60,000 nucleotides of DNA from Takakia lepidozioides (GCA_030704615.1 CM060734.1:22260001-22320000), one strand, 5' to 3'. Shown: positions 1 to 13,726, counted from the stretch's first letter. A program made the numbers and translations. Notes: generated by a model from the sequence alone, not told the origin.

Positions 1-1951
1 GCACGCATTGCAGGATTTCTTTTTTTTCGCAATGAACAAAAACCAGATGACAACTGAACGCCTCATGGGCCCATCGAACGAATTTCGATTGATCTCATAT
101 TACACTGGGACCTATCCGAGGGTACATTGAACACACTGGCCAAGTCTCAAAGCGAACGAAAATCATTTGGATGGGCAACCATCCGTCGGCCCATTGAACA
201 AATTTCGATTGATCTCATATTACTCTGGGGCCTCTTCCATGGCACGTTGAACATACTTGCCAAGTCTCAAAGCGAACCAAAATCATCTCGATGGCCAACC
301 ATCCGTTGAGCCATCGAATGAATTTCGATTGATCTGATATTAGTCCGGGACCTGTGAGAGGGTGTCTCGAACGTATTGGCAAAGTTTGGAAGCAAACAAA
401 AATGATTTGGATGGGCAACCATCCGTTCACCCGTTGAATGTATTCCGCTCGATCTGCTATTGCTTTGGGACCTGTTGGACTGTGTTTCGCGTGCTCGCGA
501 TTTTGTTTTTTCATTCGGTTTTTGAATGGGGCGTGTTATGTAGCCATATGCAACGTGCGTGCCAAATTTGGGAGCGAACATAATTCATTTGGACCCAAAA
601 CCACAGTTTCTTCCCTGTTTTGCACTCCAAACTTGATTTGTGTTCAACTTTCATGCATCTCTTTCATAAAGAGTTCTGCAATAGTGAGCGAAAAGAGAAC
701 ACTTTTTTTGGGGGGCATTTTTGATTGGCCCAAATTTTGGCGGGGGAGTAGTGGTGGGATGCAGGAAGCCGCAGAACAAAATTGAGCCAAAAACAAAATC
801 GATACGTGCCAGAAACCCCCGATGAAAGGCAGTGCAAACCTATTTATTGGCTTAAAATTAATTTAAATTCAATTACATTATGGAACGGCTTGGTGTCGAT
901 GGGGAGGCAAATGATTTATTCGTCTGTTGTGTTGCACACATGTTCAAGCACATGCGGGCAAAAGAGGGGCTTCAACCACATCCGTTCAATGGGTGCAATA
1001 GCCGTGCACGCATTGCAGGATTTCTTTTTTTTCGCAATGAACAAAAACCAGATGACAACTGAACGCCTCATTGGCCCATCGAACGAATTTCGATCGATCT
1101 CATATAACACTGGGACCTATCAGAGGGTACATTGAACACACTGGCCAAGTCTCAAAGCGAACGAAAATCATTTGGATGGGCAACCATCCGTCGGCCCATT
1201 GAACGAATTTCGATTGATCTCATATTACTCTGGGGCCTCTTCCATGGCACGTTGAACATACTGGCCAAGTCTCAAAGCGAACCGAAATCATCTCGATGGC
1301 CAACCATCTGTTGAGCCATCGAATGAATTTCGATTGATCTGATATTAGCCCGGGACCTGTGAGAGGGTGTCTCGAACGTATTGGCAAAGTTTGGAAGCAA
1401 ACAAAAATGATTTGGATGGGCAACCATCCGTTCACCCGTTGAATGTATGCTATCGCTTTGGGGCCTGTTGGACTGTGTTGCGCGTGCTCACGATTTTATT
1501 TTTTCATTCGGTTTTTGAATGGGGCGTGTAATGTAGCCATATGCAACGTGCGTGCCAAATTTGGGAGCGAACATAATTCATTTGGACCCAAAACCACAGT
1601 TTCTTCCCTGTTTTGCACTCCAAACTTGATTTGTGTTCAACTTTCATGCATCTCTTTCATAAAGAGTTCTGCAATAGTGAGCGAAAAGAGAACACTTTTT
1701 TTGGGGGGCATTTTTTATTGGCCCAAATTTTGGCGGGGGAGTAGTGGTGGGATGCTGGAAGCCGCAGAACAAAATTGAGCCAAAAACAAAATCGATACGT
1801 GCCAGAAACCCCCGATGAAAGGCAGTGCAAACCTATTTATTGGCTTAAAATTAATTTAAATTCAATTACATTATGGAACGGCTTGGTGTCGATGGGGAGG
1901 CAAATGATTTATTCGTCTGTTGTGTCGCACACATGTTCAAGCACATGCGGG
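1..1951 (+). repeat. ~991-bp satellite units, forward orientation (about two)
   Basis: The sequence at 1 (gcacgcattgcaggatttc) recurs at about 1,005, and the two units align over nearly their whole length. The second unit stops at ~1,951 in 'cacatgcggg', where the array switches to the opposite strand. Short ORFs of 60-136 codons recur in every unit, but they occur on several frames and both strands, so they follow from repeat identity and I do not call them genes. No transposase, rRNA or tRNA signature is visible. Confidence 0.93.
61..540 (+). repeat. Four 120-bp subrepeats inside each satellite unit
   Basis: The motif aatttcgattgatct(c/g)atatta starts at 81, 201 and 321, with a diverged version at 441, so the period is exactly 120 bp. 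Each copy ends in a block like 'gggcaaccatccgt'. About half of the ~991-bp unit is therefore a short satellite and the rest (~510 bp) is unique within the unit. This is a higher-order repeat structure. Confidence 0.9.
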
Positions 1952-4900
1952 TTGCCCCCAAAAAAAAGTGTTCTCTTTTCGCTCACTATTGCAGAACTCT
2001 GTATGAAAGAGATGCATGAAAGTTGAACACAAATCAAGTTTGGAGTGCAAAACAGGGAAGAAACTGTGGTTTTGGGTCCAAATGAATTATGTTCGCTCCC
2101 AAATTTGGCACGCACGTTGCATATGGCTACATTACACGCCCCATTCAAAAACCGAATGAAAAAATAAAATCGTGAGCACGCGCAACACAGTCCAACAGGC
2201 CCCAAAGCGATAGCATACATTCAACGGGTGAACGGATGGTTGCCCATCCAAATCATTTTTGTTTGCTTCCAAACTTTGCCAATACGTTCGAGACACCCTC
2301 TTACAGGTCCCGGACTAATATCAGATCAATCGAAATTCATTCAATGGCTCAACGGATGGTTGGCCATCGAGATGATTTCGGTTTGCTTTGAGACTTGGCC
2401 AGTATGTTCAACGTGCCATGGAAGAGGCCCCAGAGTAATATGAGATCAATCGAAATTCGTTCAATGGGCCGACGGATGGTTGCCCATCCAAATGATTTTC
2501 GTTCGCTTTGAGACTTGGCCGGTGTGTTCAATGTACCCTCTGATAGGTCCCAGTGTAATATGAGATCGATCCAAATTCGTTCGATGGGCCAATGAGGCGT
2601 TCAGTTGTCATCTGGTTTTTGTTAATTGTGAAAAAAAGAAATCCTGCAATGCGTGCACGGCTATTGCACCCATTGATTGGATGTGGTTGAAGCCCCTCTT
2701 TTGCCCGCATTTGCTTGAACATGTGTGTGACACAACAGACGAATAAATCATTTGCCTCCCCATCGACACCAAGCCGTTCCATAATGTAATTGAATTTAAA
2801 TTAATTTTAAGCCAATAAATAGGTTTGCACTGCCTTTCATCGGGGGTTTCTGGCACGTATCGATTTTGTTTTTGGCTCAATTTTGTTCTGCGGCTTCCAG
2901 CATCCCACCACTACTCCCCCGCCAAAATTTGGGCCAATAAAAAATGCCCCCCAAAAAAAGTGTTCTCTTTTCGCTCACTATTGCAGAACTCTCTATGAAA
3001 GAGATGCATGAAAGTTGAACACAAATCAAGTTTGGAGTGCAAAACAGGGAAGAAATTGTGGTTTTGGGTCCAAATGAATTATGTTCGCTCCAAAATTTGG
3101 CACGCACGTTGCATATGGCTACATTACACGCCCCATTAAAAAACCGAATGAAAAATAAAATCGTGAGCATGCGCAACACAGTCCAACAGGCCCCAAAGCG
3201 ATAGCATACATTCAACGGTGAACGGATGGTTGCCCATCCAAATCATTTTTGTTTGCTTCCAAACTTTGCCAATACGTTCGAGACACCCTCTCACAGGTCC
3301 CGGACTAATATCAGATCAATCGAAATTCATTCAATGGCTCAACGGATGGTTGGCCATCGAGATGATTTCGGTTCGCTTTGAGACTTGGCAAGTATGTTCA
3401 ACGTGCCATGGAAGAGGCCCCAGAGTAATATGAGATCAATCGAAATTCGTTCAATGGGCCGACGGATGGTTGCCCATCCAAATGATTTTCGTTCACTTTG
3501 AGACTTGGCCGGTGTGTTCAATGTACCCTCTGATAGGTCCCAGTGTAATATGAGATCGATCCAAATTCGTTCGATGGGCCAATGAGGCGTTCAGTTGTCA
3601 TCTGGTTTTTGTTCATTGTGAAAAAAAAGAAATCCTGCAATGCGTGCACGGCTATTGCACCCATTGATTGGATGTGGTTGAAGCCCCTCTTTTGCCCGCA
3701 TTTGCTTGAACATGTGTGCGACACAACAGACGAATAAATCATTTGCCTCCCCATCGACACCAAGCCGTTCCATAATGTAATTGAATTTAAATTAATTTTA
3801 AGCCAATAAATAGGTTTGCACTGCCTTTCATCGGGGGTTTCTGGCACGTATCGATTTTGTTTTTGGCTCAATTTTGTTCTGCGGCTTCCAACATCCCACC
3901 ACTACTCCCCCGCCAAAATTTGGGCCAATAAAAAATGCCCCCCAAAAAAAGTGTTCTCTTTTCGCTCACTATTGCAGAACTCTCTATGAAAGAGATGCAT
4001 GAAAGTTGAACACAAATCAAGTTTGGAGTGCAAAACAGGGAAGAAATTGTGGTTTTGGGTCCAAATGAATTATGTTCGCTCCAAAATTTGGCACGCACGT
4101 TGCATATGGCTACATTACACGCCCCATTCAAAAACCGAATGAAAAATAAAATCGTGAGCATGCGCAACACAGTCCAACAGGCCCCAAAGCGATAGCATAC
4201 ATTCAACGGGTGAACGGATGGTTGCCCATCCAAATCATTTTTGTTTGCTTCCAAACTTTGCCAATACGTTCGAGACACCCTCTCACAGGTCCCGGACTAA
4301 TATCAGATCAATCGAAATTCATTCGATGGCTCAACGGATGGTTGGCCATCGAGATGATTTCGGTTCGCTTTGAGACTTGGCAAGTATGTTCAACGTGCCA
4401 TGAAAGAGGCCCCAGAGTAATATGAGATCAATCGAAATTCGTTCAATGGGCCGACGGATGGTTGCCCATCCAAATGATTTTCGTTCCCTTTGAGACTTGG
4501 CCGGTGTGTTCAATGTACCCTCTGATAGGTCCTAGTGTAATATGAGATCGATCCAAATTCGTTCGATGGGCCAATGAGGCGTTCAGTTGTCATCTGGTTT
4601 TTGTTCATTGTGAAAAAAAAGAAATCCTGCAATGCGTGCACGGCTATTGTACCCATTGATTGGATGTGGTTGAAGCCCCTCTTTTGCCCGCATTTGCTTG
4701 AACATGTGTGCGACACAACAGACGAATAAATCATTTGCCTCCCCATCGACACCAAGCCGTTCCATAATGTAATTGAATTTAAATTAATTTTAAGCCAATA
4801 AATAGGTTTGCACTGCCTTTCATCGGGGGTTTCTGGCACGTATCGATTTTGTTTTTGGCTCAATTTTGTTCTGCGGCTTCCAACATCCCACCACTACTCC

Positions 4901-7653
4901 CCCGCCAAAATTTGGGCCAATAAAAAATGCCCCCCAAAAAAGTGTTCTCTTTTCGCTCACTATTGCAGAACTCTCTATGAAAGAGATGCATGAAAGTTGA
5001 ACACAAATCAAGTTTGGAGTGCAAAACAGGGAAGAAACTGTGGTTTTGGGTCCAAATGAATTATGTTCGCTCCAAAATTTGGCACGCACGTTGCATATGG
5101 CTACATTACACGCCCCATTCAAAAACCGAATGAAAAATAAAATCGTGAGCATGCGCAACACAGTCCAACAGGCCCCAAAGCGATAGCATACATTCAACGG
5201 GTGAACGGATGGTTGCCCATCCAAATCATTTTTGTTTGCTTCCAAACTTTGCCAATACGTTCGAGACACCCTCCCACAGGTCCCGGACTAATATCAGATC
5301 AATCGAAATTCATTCGATGGCTCAACGGATGGTTGGCCATCGAGATGATTTCGGTTCGCTTTGAGACTTGGCAAGTATGTTCAACGTGCCATGGAAGAGG
5401 CCCCAGAGTAATATGAGATCAATCGAAATTCGTTCAATGGGCCGGCGGATGGTTGCCCATCCAAATGATTTTCGTTCACTTTGAGACTTGGCCGGTGTGT
5501 TCAATGTACCCTCTGATAGGTCCCAGTGTAATATGAGATCGATCCAAATTCGTTCGATGGGCCAATGAGGCGTTCAGTTGTCATCTGGTTTTTGTTCATT
5601 GTGAAAAAAAAGAAATCCTGCAATGCGTGCACGGCTATTGCACCCATTGATTGGATGTGGTTGAAGCCCCTCTTTTGCCCGCATTTGCTTGAACATGTGT
5701 GCGACACAACAGACGAATAAATCATTTGCCTCCCCATCGACACCAAGCCGTTCCATAATGTAATTGAATTTAAATTAATTTTAAGCCAATAAATAGGTTT
5801 GCACTGCCTTTCATCGGGGGTTTCTGGCACGTATCGATTTTGTTTTTGGCTCAATTTTGTTCTGCGGCTTCCAACATCCCACCACTACTCCCCCGCCAAA
5901 ATTTGGGCCAATAAAAAATGCCCCCCAAAAAAAGTGTTCTCTTTTCGCTCACTATTGCAGAACTCTCTATGAAAGAGATGCATGAAAGTTGAACACAAAT
6001 CAAGTTTGGAGTGCAAAACAGGAAAGAAATTGTGGTTTTGGGTCCAAATGAATTATGTTCGCTCCAAAATTTGGCACGCACGTTGCATATGGCTACATTA
6101 CACGCCCCATTAAAAAACCGAATGAAAAATAAAATCGTGAGCATGCGCAACACAGTCCAACAGGCCCCAAAGCGATAGCATACATTCAACGGGTGAACGG
6201 ATGGTTGCCCATCCAAATCATTTTTGTTTGCTTCCAAACTTTGCCAATACGTTCGAGACACCCTCTCACAGGTCCCGGACTAATATCAGATCAATCGAAA
6301 TTCATTCGATGGCTCAACGGATGGTTGGCCATCGAGATGATTTCGGTTCGCTTTGAGACTTGGCAAGTATGTTCAACGTGCCATGGAAGAGGCCCCAGAG
6401 TAATATGAGATCAATCAAAATTCGTTCAATGGGCCGACGGATGGTTGCCCATCCAAATGATTTTCGTTCGCTTTGAGACTTGACCGGTGTGTTCAATGTA
6501 CCCTCTGATAGGTCCCAGTGTAATATGAGATCGATCCAAATTCGTTCGATGGGCCAATGAGGCGTTCAGTTGTCATCTGGTTTTTGTTAATTGTGAAAAA
6601 AAAGAAATCCTGCAATGCGTGCACGGCTATTGCACCCATTGATTGGATGTGGTTGAAGCCCCTCTTTTGCCCGCATTTGCTTGAACATGTGTGCGACACA
6701 ACAGACGAATAAATCATTTGCCTCCCCATCGACACCAAGCCGTTCCATAATGTAATTGAATTTAAATTAATTTTAAGCCAATAAATAGGTTTGCACTGCC
6801 TTTCATCGGGGGTTTCTGGCACGTATCGATTTTGTTTTTGGCTCAATTTTGTTCTGCGGCTTCCAACATCCCACCACTACTCCCCCGCCAAAATTTGGGC
6901 CAATAAAAAATGCCCCCCAAAAAAAGTGTTCTCTTTTCGCTCACTATTGCAGAACTCTCTATGAAAGAGATGCATGAAAGTTGAACACAAATCAAGTTTG
7001 GAGTGCAAAACAGGGAAGAAAACTGTGGTTTTGGGTCCAAATGAATTATGTTCGCTCCAAAATTTGGCACGCACGTTGCATATGGCTACATTACACGCCC
7101 CATTAAAAAACCGAATGAAAAATAAAATCGTGAGCATGCGCAACACAGTCCAACAGGCCCCAAAGCGATAGCATACATTCAACGGGTGAACGGATGGTTG
7201 CCCATCCAAATCATTTTTGTTTGCTTCCAAACTTTGCCAATACGTTCGAGACACCCTCTCACAGGTCCCGGACTAATATCAGATCAATCGAAATTCATTC
7301 AATGGCTCAACGGATGGTTGGCCATCGAGATGATTTCGGTTCGCTTTGAGACTTGGCCAGTATGTTCAACGTGCCATGGAAGAGGCCCCAGAGTAATATG
7401 AGATCAATCGAAATTCGTTCAATGGGCCGACGGATGGTTGCCCATCCAAATGATTTTCGTTCGCTTTGAGACTTGGCCAATGTGTTCAATGTACCCTCTG
7501 ATAGGTCCCAGTGTAATATGAGATCGATCGAAATTTGTTCGATGGGCCAATGAGGCGTTCAGTTGTCATCTGGTTTTTGTTAATTGCGAAAAAAAAAGAA
7601 ATCATGCAATGCGTGCACGGCTATTGCACCCATTGAACGGATGTGGTTGAAGC
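1952..7653 (-). repeat. ~991-bp satellite units, inverted orientation (about 5.7)
   Basis: These units are the reverse complement of the 1-1,951 units. The same landmark (aacggatggttgcccatcc) begins near 2,228, 3,218, 4,210, 5,201, 6,193 and 7,186, giving spacings of 990-993 bp. The first inverted unit carries variants of the forward units (cgctcccaaatttgg; gtgagcacgcg). The later ones carry another set (cgctccaaaatttgg; gtgagcatgcg). The array ends at ~7,653, where 'ggttgaag' runs into unrelated 'cttaaagggggggg'. Confidence 0.93.
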
Positions 7654-9359
7654 TTAAAGGGGGGGGTATTCTTACCTTTAGCTATTAGATTCAATTTATA
7701 CCCCTCTAAGGGTTATGAGCCATTATCTAAGGCGCCAGTGGTTGATAAAATCTAGGATTTTTGGAGGACGTAGCCTTGGATGGGTGCGTTCTTATGACTC
7801 AAGATAGAGCCAAGCGGTCCTATGAGCAGTGAGCTAGAGGCAGAGACCTCGCGAAACAAGGGAGGAAAGAAAGTACTTTGTCCTAAAAACTCAGCTACAG
7901 TGAGCCTTTGTGTCAGAGCCCAAGGGAGAGGATGACTTTTTCCACGGAGGGAAAGCGCACCAACGCCTTAAAATAATATAAGGGGGTGAAATCTGGCTTG
8001 GACCCACCAGTGATTATTTTATTATTTACGCATGCATGTTCTGGACTAACGAATGTAGTGGCAGGGATGAGCTCTCAACGAGATTCATTCATCCGATAGG
8101 GCCGCGGCAGTTCCCCGCGACAGGGAACGGTTCCCGGGTGTTCATCGGTTCTCATTGGGTTCCCACAGGGTTCCCAAAGGCATCTTTAGGCGCCAAGGGT
8201 ATCTTTGGATTCCCCACATGATTTCCCATAGGGGAGGTATTTTTTCCGATTTTATTAATTTCTTTTATTTTCCAGCATTTCTGATTTGCGAAATTGCTTA
8301 AATAGGATAGATGCACGTGGTGCACGTTATAGCCTGAAGGGCGTTGATTAAACTGATTGAACTTATTGAGTTGAGGGACCTAGAACCATCTTATTGAACT
8401 TGGTGAACCTATTGGATGACGATAGGCATTTTGGCCACTCCTTTGCTAAAACAAAGTATTTGGGCACTGGGGTAGGAAGCGTTGGCCCTTCCATTAGAGG
8501 TGACTTGAACTCAAGCACTCGGCGAAGGAGGGGCATTGGGAGAGGAAGATTTCCCTCTTATTCCTAGGCTCGGCAGGTGCCTTGTGAAGGGATTAAAACA
8601 TGTCCCGGCTATAGGCGGCTCGGGGGCCTAGGCGGTAGGAATTAGACAATAAAACACAAAGACTTGGAAGGTAGTTACTGAGTAGATTGTACGATATCGT
8701 AAGACTTAGAAACGCAAACTCGCCCTGTGAAGAGGAGTACGTGATTTCTCTTTGCCGGTAGGACTTAGATAGTGATCATAGCCACCATGTATGACCATGG
8801 ACCCCCTGCACTAACCACAGTCAGGTAGGCGTTTCACTGACCCCAACCTACACCGCAACTTACCACGACCCCCCTAGACTAATATGTCGTCATCCTGACC
8901 GCGCGCGCTCAGGGCTCATCATATAAATGGTGCGTCTGCTAGGAGGTAAGTGAATAGTTAGGACTTCTCCAAATTGTTATGGACGGACTAACAATATGTG
9001 TTATCGTCCAGATTTGTTTCTATGCAATACTTTATTGTTTATTCATTATCTTACTCCATCAGGTGGAGATTGAGAAACCCCATGCACATGAAGATTAGAA
9101 GCTCTTGCATTAGGGTGTTTGAATCAGGGTTCATTGAAATCACTAACGCCATGGCAATCATGAAGTTGCAACGTGCCTCGACCACCCGAAGACTGGGTAA
9201 TTCACGGGAAGTTGCACACTGACGTGCCTCCATCGCCAAGGTTCTATGGAAGGTATTTAAATCTGACCTCGTTTATTCTTGACATGGTTGTTCAAGGTAA
9301 TATAGGTCCTTTAGTACAGGCTAAGGCAGGTGAATCCTCATCAGCACAATAGTGAGTGT
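7654..9359 (+). other. Probable 5' LTR and leader of Ty3 element A
   Basis: This 1.7-kb stretch has no convincing ORF and lies directly upstream of gag, where the 5' LTR and leader belong. It contains a TATA-like 'aatataaggggg' near 7,975 and several GGTTCCC-type short repeats at 8,110-8,180. A possible primer-binding site follows at 8,928. Without a recognisable 3' LTR the limits are inferred from position only. Confidence 0.45.
8928..8946 (+). promoter_or_regulatory. Candidate tRNA primer-binding site of Ty3 element A
   Basis: TGGTGCGTCTGCTAGGAGG begins with TGG, the complement of a tRNA 3' CCA end. It lies about 10 bp after a possible LTR end (gggctcatca) and ~410 bp before gag. I could not match it to a named tRNA from memory. 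Confidence 0.3.
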
Positions 9360-11679
9360 ATGTCTAGCTCAGGATCAAGAGCCACACTCCCAAGCTTGGA
9401 TAGCATATCCTTTGATATTAGGTTGCAAAGGAGACTGGCTCGAGAAGCCGTCAGAGATCAACTGCTAGGGAAACACCCAACATTGAGTCCACAATCAGAC
9501 TCAAAAACTAGAAGTTTGGGTAAGATAGAGTGGGAAGGAGAGAACACTGATAGCTCTTCAGAGATCGAGTGTTCACGAGTGGTTTCCCCTGTATCTAGTC
9601 CCCCTTATACACCACCGGCCAGGTCAAGGAGCCCTTCGCCGTCGTTAGTGTCAGTTATGGCACATGTTCCAGGACCTCCTGAGGTACCTATTGTGGTCCC
9701 AGCAGGCCTGCACCCGTTAACGTTACCCAGGCATTTGCCTTGGTTTTCCGGGGAAGCACATGAAAACCCAGAGTATCATGTGAAAAGCTTTATTCAGTGT
9801 TGTTATTCTAACCAAGTGTTAAACGATGCCTATTGGTTGATATGGTTTCCCACGACCATGAGGGGTAGGGCGTCTACTTGGTATTGGCAACAGGCGCCAA
9901 GTATATTCGTAACTTGGCAGCAGATTCGGGATGCATTTTTAGATCATTTTCGAGCGGTCCACCAGTTCACCAGTGTCTTGATGGCACTGGCCAGGATCCG
10001 CCAAGGCCCCACAGAGGAGGTAGCAGACTTTGAAATGCGATTGCGGGAGTTGATGCGACTCCAAAACCCTTTAACCCCCCTAGATGATGGGGTACTAAAG
10101 GATTGTTTTCTGAGTGGATTACGAGAGACCACTCACTTTCATGTTTTGCAGCAAAGACTTGCAACACTGGTAGATGCCATACAAGCCGGCAAGGAGTTCG
10201 ACAACATGCATCGCCAGGTACAACAGGCCAAGATGCCCAACTTTGCACTTCCATCATACATTACGATCGAGCCCACGCAGGAGCCCACGCCATTAGCGGT
10301 GATCCAACCCGCTCTACACTATACGCCGTCATATGTAGGAGGAGCACGGCCATACGCCCCCGGCGACGTCCCCTACACCTGCAGTAGCACCGACCGTGCC
10401 ACAGTATACGAATGCTACCCCTACTAACTCGTATGCAGATTCCACTAGGCAGTCTAATTCACGGGTGGACCATTTGGAGGCGCAAGTCACCTCTCTCATC
10501 AAAACCATCGAAACAATGGGCAATCGCATGAGCTCCATCGGCCAGCAGATCACCAGCTACGTGGGGTATCGAGATGTTGCTCCAGTAGGAGAATCCGGCC
10601 CCAACCCGGCAAAGGTATGGTGCTCCATCTGCGACGGTCCCGGGCATGCTGCTCAACATTGTCCTTATCCTACCCGGGAGAGGCAGGTAAGCCGAAACTC
10701 GACTTATCAGGATAGATCAAAACAACAATTCAGTCAATCCAGGAAAGGTTGTCAAAAATGTGGTAGAACCACTCACCCAACAGAAGACTGTTGGAGTGAT
10801 ATAGTATGTTTGCATTGCGGCCAAAGAGACCATCCCTTGGAGAGATGTTCCCGGAGGCAGGTGGACCGACCGGCCCCTACCACCATCCAGCAAGTAGAGA
10901 GGAATTTGGAAGGGCAACGAGCACCATTCCCTGATCAGTATGCGACTAAACCACCCAACCCTCTACCGCAACAGCATAGCATGTATTTTGCTACCCCAAC
11001 GCAGATAGCACAACAACCTAGGCCGGATCAGGCAGGTCCATCATACTCTGGGGGCAATGTCGCTCAGGGACAGGCTGCCCGAGCAGCTTATTCAAATCCT
11101 GCGGCTCAGATAGCCCAGGGTTCTTCTAATATGTGGTCACCCCCTCAGGATGTAAGGGTGCAGGGAGGACATCAAGCGTCTACCTTGGCGCCGCCTCAGC
11201 AACAGCAGACCAACATACAACCCAATCATACAACGTGCCCTCAGGAGACACAGCACCAAGTAAATTGGATTGCGAGTGAGCCGGAAGCCACTCCAACCAC
11301 GACAGCTAGCCCCGGAAAAGATAGCTACGCAGTGATGACCCGACAGCAACGAGATACGCTAGGGAAAGGCCTTGGGTATGTGGCGTCGGAGTCAGCCACA
11401 TCCGCATCGGAACGGGAGGATCTGAACTTCACAGTAATGAAGTCAGATGCACGAAAGGTGGCGGAGACTGTGCTTCGGGAAGAGGAAGACATCCATCCCA
11501 AAGAAAAGGAGGTAGCATTTGCAGAGGTGGAACCTCCAATAGTCCGACCAACCATTTCTCGACCCCCTGTATCAAGTGCGAAGAGTCTGGCAAATCGGCC
11601 GGCGGCACCAGAAAGCTTCCCCGGAGGAGGATGCATTCAACCATGCGGTTCACAGACGAGCTGGAACTGTATAATCTAA
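9360..11679 (+). pseudogene. Ty3 element A gag with three CCHC zinc knuckles (frameshifted)
   Basis: Gag forms the particle and binds element RNA. The first ATG in frame is at 9,360 (MSSSGSRATL). Residues ~120-290 form a helical capsid-like domain of the retrotransposon gag type, including LPWFSGEAHENPEYHVKSF and the TWQQIRDAFLDHF segment. The frame shifts at ~10,396-10,427, after which the nucleocapsid region follows: three CX2CX4HX4C knuckles (CSICDGPGHAAQHC, CQKCGRTTHPTEDC, CLHCGQRDHPLERC) at about 10,620-10,850. A Gln/Pro-rich linker leads to the protease. Another frameshift lies near 11,635. The single frameshift per segment suggests a fairly young but inactive copy. Confidence 0.85.
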
Positions 11680-11924
11680 TGGAGGATCTTTGCCATATTC
11701 AAGCAAACATTACGTTTGCGCAACTCATAGCCATGGCGCCCACAGTCTGCCACACTCTTAAGGCATCATTGGTGAGGAAGCGAGTAAGTATTTCTGCTCA
11801 GGCCCACCATATCAATGCTCACCCAGGACCAGTAGAGATAGAAGTGGAAATTGCTGACCAATTCATACGGCGTTGTTTAGTGGATGATGGGAGCTTAGTC
11901 AACATCATGCCGTTCTCCACATAG
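11631..11924 (+). pseudogene. Ty3 element A aspartic protease region
   Basis: The segment ends in CLVDDGSLVNIMP, which matches the active-site loop of plant Ty3 proteases (LVDxGSxxNIMP). The usual D-G/S/T-G appears here as D-D-G-S. It begins in a different frame from gag and stops at 11,924. The downstream flap region (11,925-12,178) reads as coding-like pieces in changing frames. The role, by family, is cleavage of the Gag-Pol polyprotein. Confidence 0.72.
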
Positions 11925-12178
11925 AAAATAGACAGGAGGTTACACGTATGCAGTAGACTTCCAAATCATAGACTTCCCCATCGACGAATATTCGTATGCA
12001 CTCCTATTAAGGAGGCCATGGTTGGTCCAGTCCAGGGCACGAACAGACTGGGGGGCAAGACCATTACTTATGGGGTAAGACCTTACACTACTACTGTTGC
12101 ATTTCTTTCTGGAGCACCTCACAAAGAAACGGATGAGGATGAGCTCAGCATGATGGCTCTGAAGAGGAGTCTGCAGAC

Positions 12179-13452
12179 TTGCATGAGGAGGATTTGTGGT
12201 CAGAGGGAGAGCTCCTCCCCACCTCACACGCCCACCAAGTTTTAGCAACAGCTGTCGCGCCTCATAGGGAGGTTAAGCGAGGAAAGGTAGGACTAGAAGA
12301 CGCAGTCAGGTCTCTAGGACCGGGATTGTATGAATGCGAGTCTGATGCAGACTGCATCGCCTGGTTGTTTGGAGAAAACCAAGGCAGGGAAGTGATGGTA
12401 CACTCGGTATCAACCGAGGCACTTCCGGAGTTCGAGTCATTGACCGAACTTTTTTCCATATCCGCCAAACGGGTTGAACAGGAGATGCCTCAGGAGAAAA
12501 ACAACGAGATTTTGGATATGAGAATTGTAGAGGAGGTCGACTTAGAAAGGGATGTCATGAAACATAACGCCCCCTACATTCCTTATTTGCAGCAGGGATC
12601 AAACGGATCTCGATTTGAGCCGAGGTCGTGTTTCACATCGGAACCAATGACGCAGTTGATCGACATGGCAGTTAGAGGAGAGTCACCAAAGATGGTGAAG
12701 GTGGGAGCCCACTTGACAACAGAGCAGGCCTTGGAGTATCAGGCACTGTTCAAGGAATTTCGGGACATCTTTGCATGGTCCTACACCGAATTGAAGGGAG
12801 TGCCTTCTTACGTAGCAATGCATTCCATTCCCCTGATTCCGGGAGCCACCCCAAGACGACAATGCAAGATGAGGGTGAACCCCAACTTAGCACTGTTCAT
12901 TAAAACAGAGATTGAAAAGCTGCTAGCCGCAGAATTTATTTTCCCGGTGGAAACATCAGCATGGGTGTCTCCGATGGTGATCGTCCAAAAGAAGAATGGA
13001 GGCCTAAGGGTATGCGTGGACTTCCGCTCCCTTAACAAGGTAACACACAAGGATCATTTTCCCTTGCCATTCAGAGATACTTTGGTGGAAGAAGTAGCAG
13101 GGAAGGAGCTCTACTCCTTCATGGATGGATTCTCAGGGTACAATCAGGTGTTGATTGACCCAAAGGACGTGTTGAAAACCACCTTTACTTCACCATGGGG
13201 CACCTTTGCCTATACACGGATGCCCTTTGGCCTGTGCAACGCACCCCTGACGTTTCAGAGAGTCATAACGTATGTCTTCTCAGACATCGTGAGAAGAAAT
13301 TTGGTCATCTTCTTAGATGACATTTGTTGCAATGGGGATGCAAAAGATCACGTTGCAGCATTACGGGAATGCTTCATCCGGTGCAGGGAGAATGAGATCT
13401 CTCTCAACCCAATGAAGTGTGTGTTTGCAATCACACATGGACTGCTTCTAGG
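12179..13452 (+). pseudogene. Ty3 element A reverse transcriptase, fingers and palm
   Basis: It reads in one frame through the RT landmarks: WSYTELKGVP, the conserved VNPNLALFIKTEIEKLLAA, WVSPMVIVQKKNGGLRVCVD (finger motif with K-K-x-G-x-x-R), LYSFMDGFSGYNQV (first catalytic Asp), FAYTRMPFGLCNAP, and IFLDDI (the Y/F-x-D-D catalytic pair). The frame breaks at 13,452, in 'GLLLG', where the hAT element begins. The continuation HIVSKDGMATDPAKV resumes at 23,900. Joining the flanks across the insertion and one copy of the 8-bp duplication gives an uninterrupted frame, so RT was split by transposition. Confidence 0.92.
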
Positions 13453-13562
13453 CAGGGTTGCACACGTCAGTGACGTTACGTCACGTCGGACTTGACGCTG
13501 ACGCGACCAACATCACGTCACGTCACGTCGGACTTGGCGCTGACGCGACCAACGTCACGTCA
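13453..13562 (+). repeat. Left TIR and subterminal repeats of the hAT element
   Basis: It starts CAGGGTTGCA. It is followed by two near-identical copies of a ~48-bp word containing cacgtcggactt(g)(a/g)cgctgacgcgacca, at ~13,475 and ~13,523, with further acgtcacgtcacgtc iterations. The right end (23,800-23,891) holds related words. By analogy with other hAT elements these are probable transposase-binding sites. Confidence 0.75.
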
Positions 13563-13726
13563 GTTTTGCCGAAAAATCAGTAAAACATGAGTTAGGTGAA
13601 AAATATGCTACGTAGGTGGACACGTTGTATTCCAAGCGACATCTTGGCAAGTGAATGAATTGTTTTACAAATTACTCCATCCGCCAATAGTTGAGGTCAT
13701 TTTTAAATCATTATTGTTAAATTGGT

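Noticed and set aside
127-7489. Recurrent 60-149-codon ORFs in the satellite as a gene family
   Set aside because: They occur in several frames on both strands of every unit and follow from near-identical DNA; no start context, domain or codon bias supports coding.
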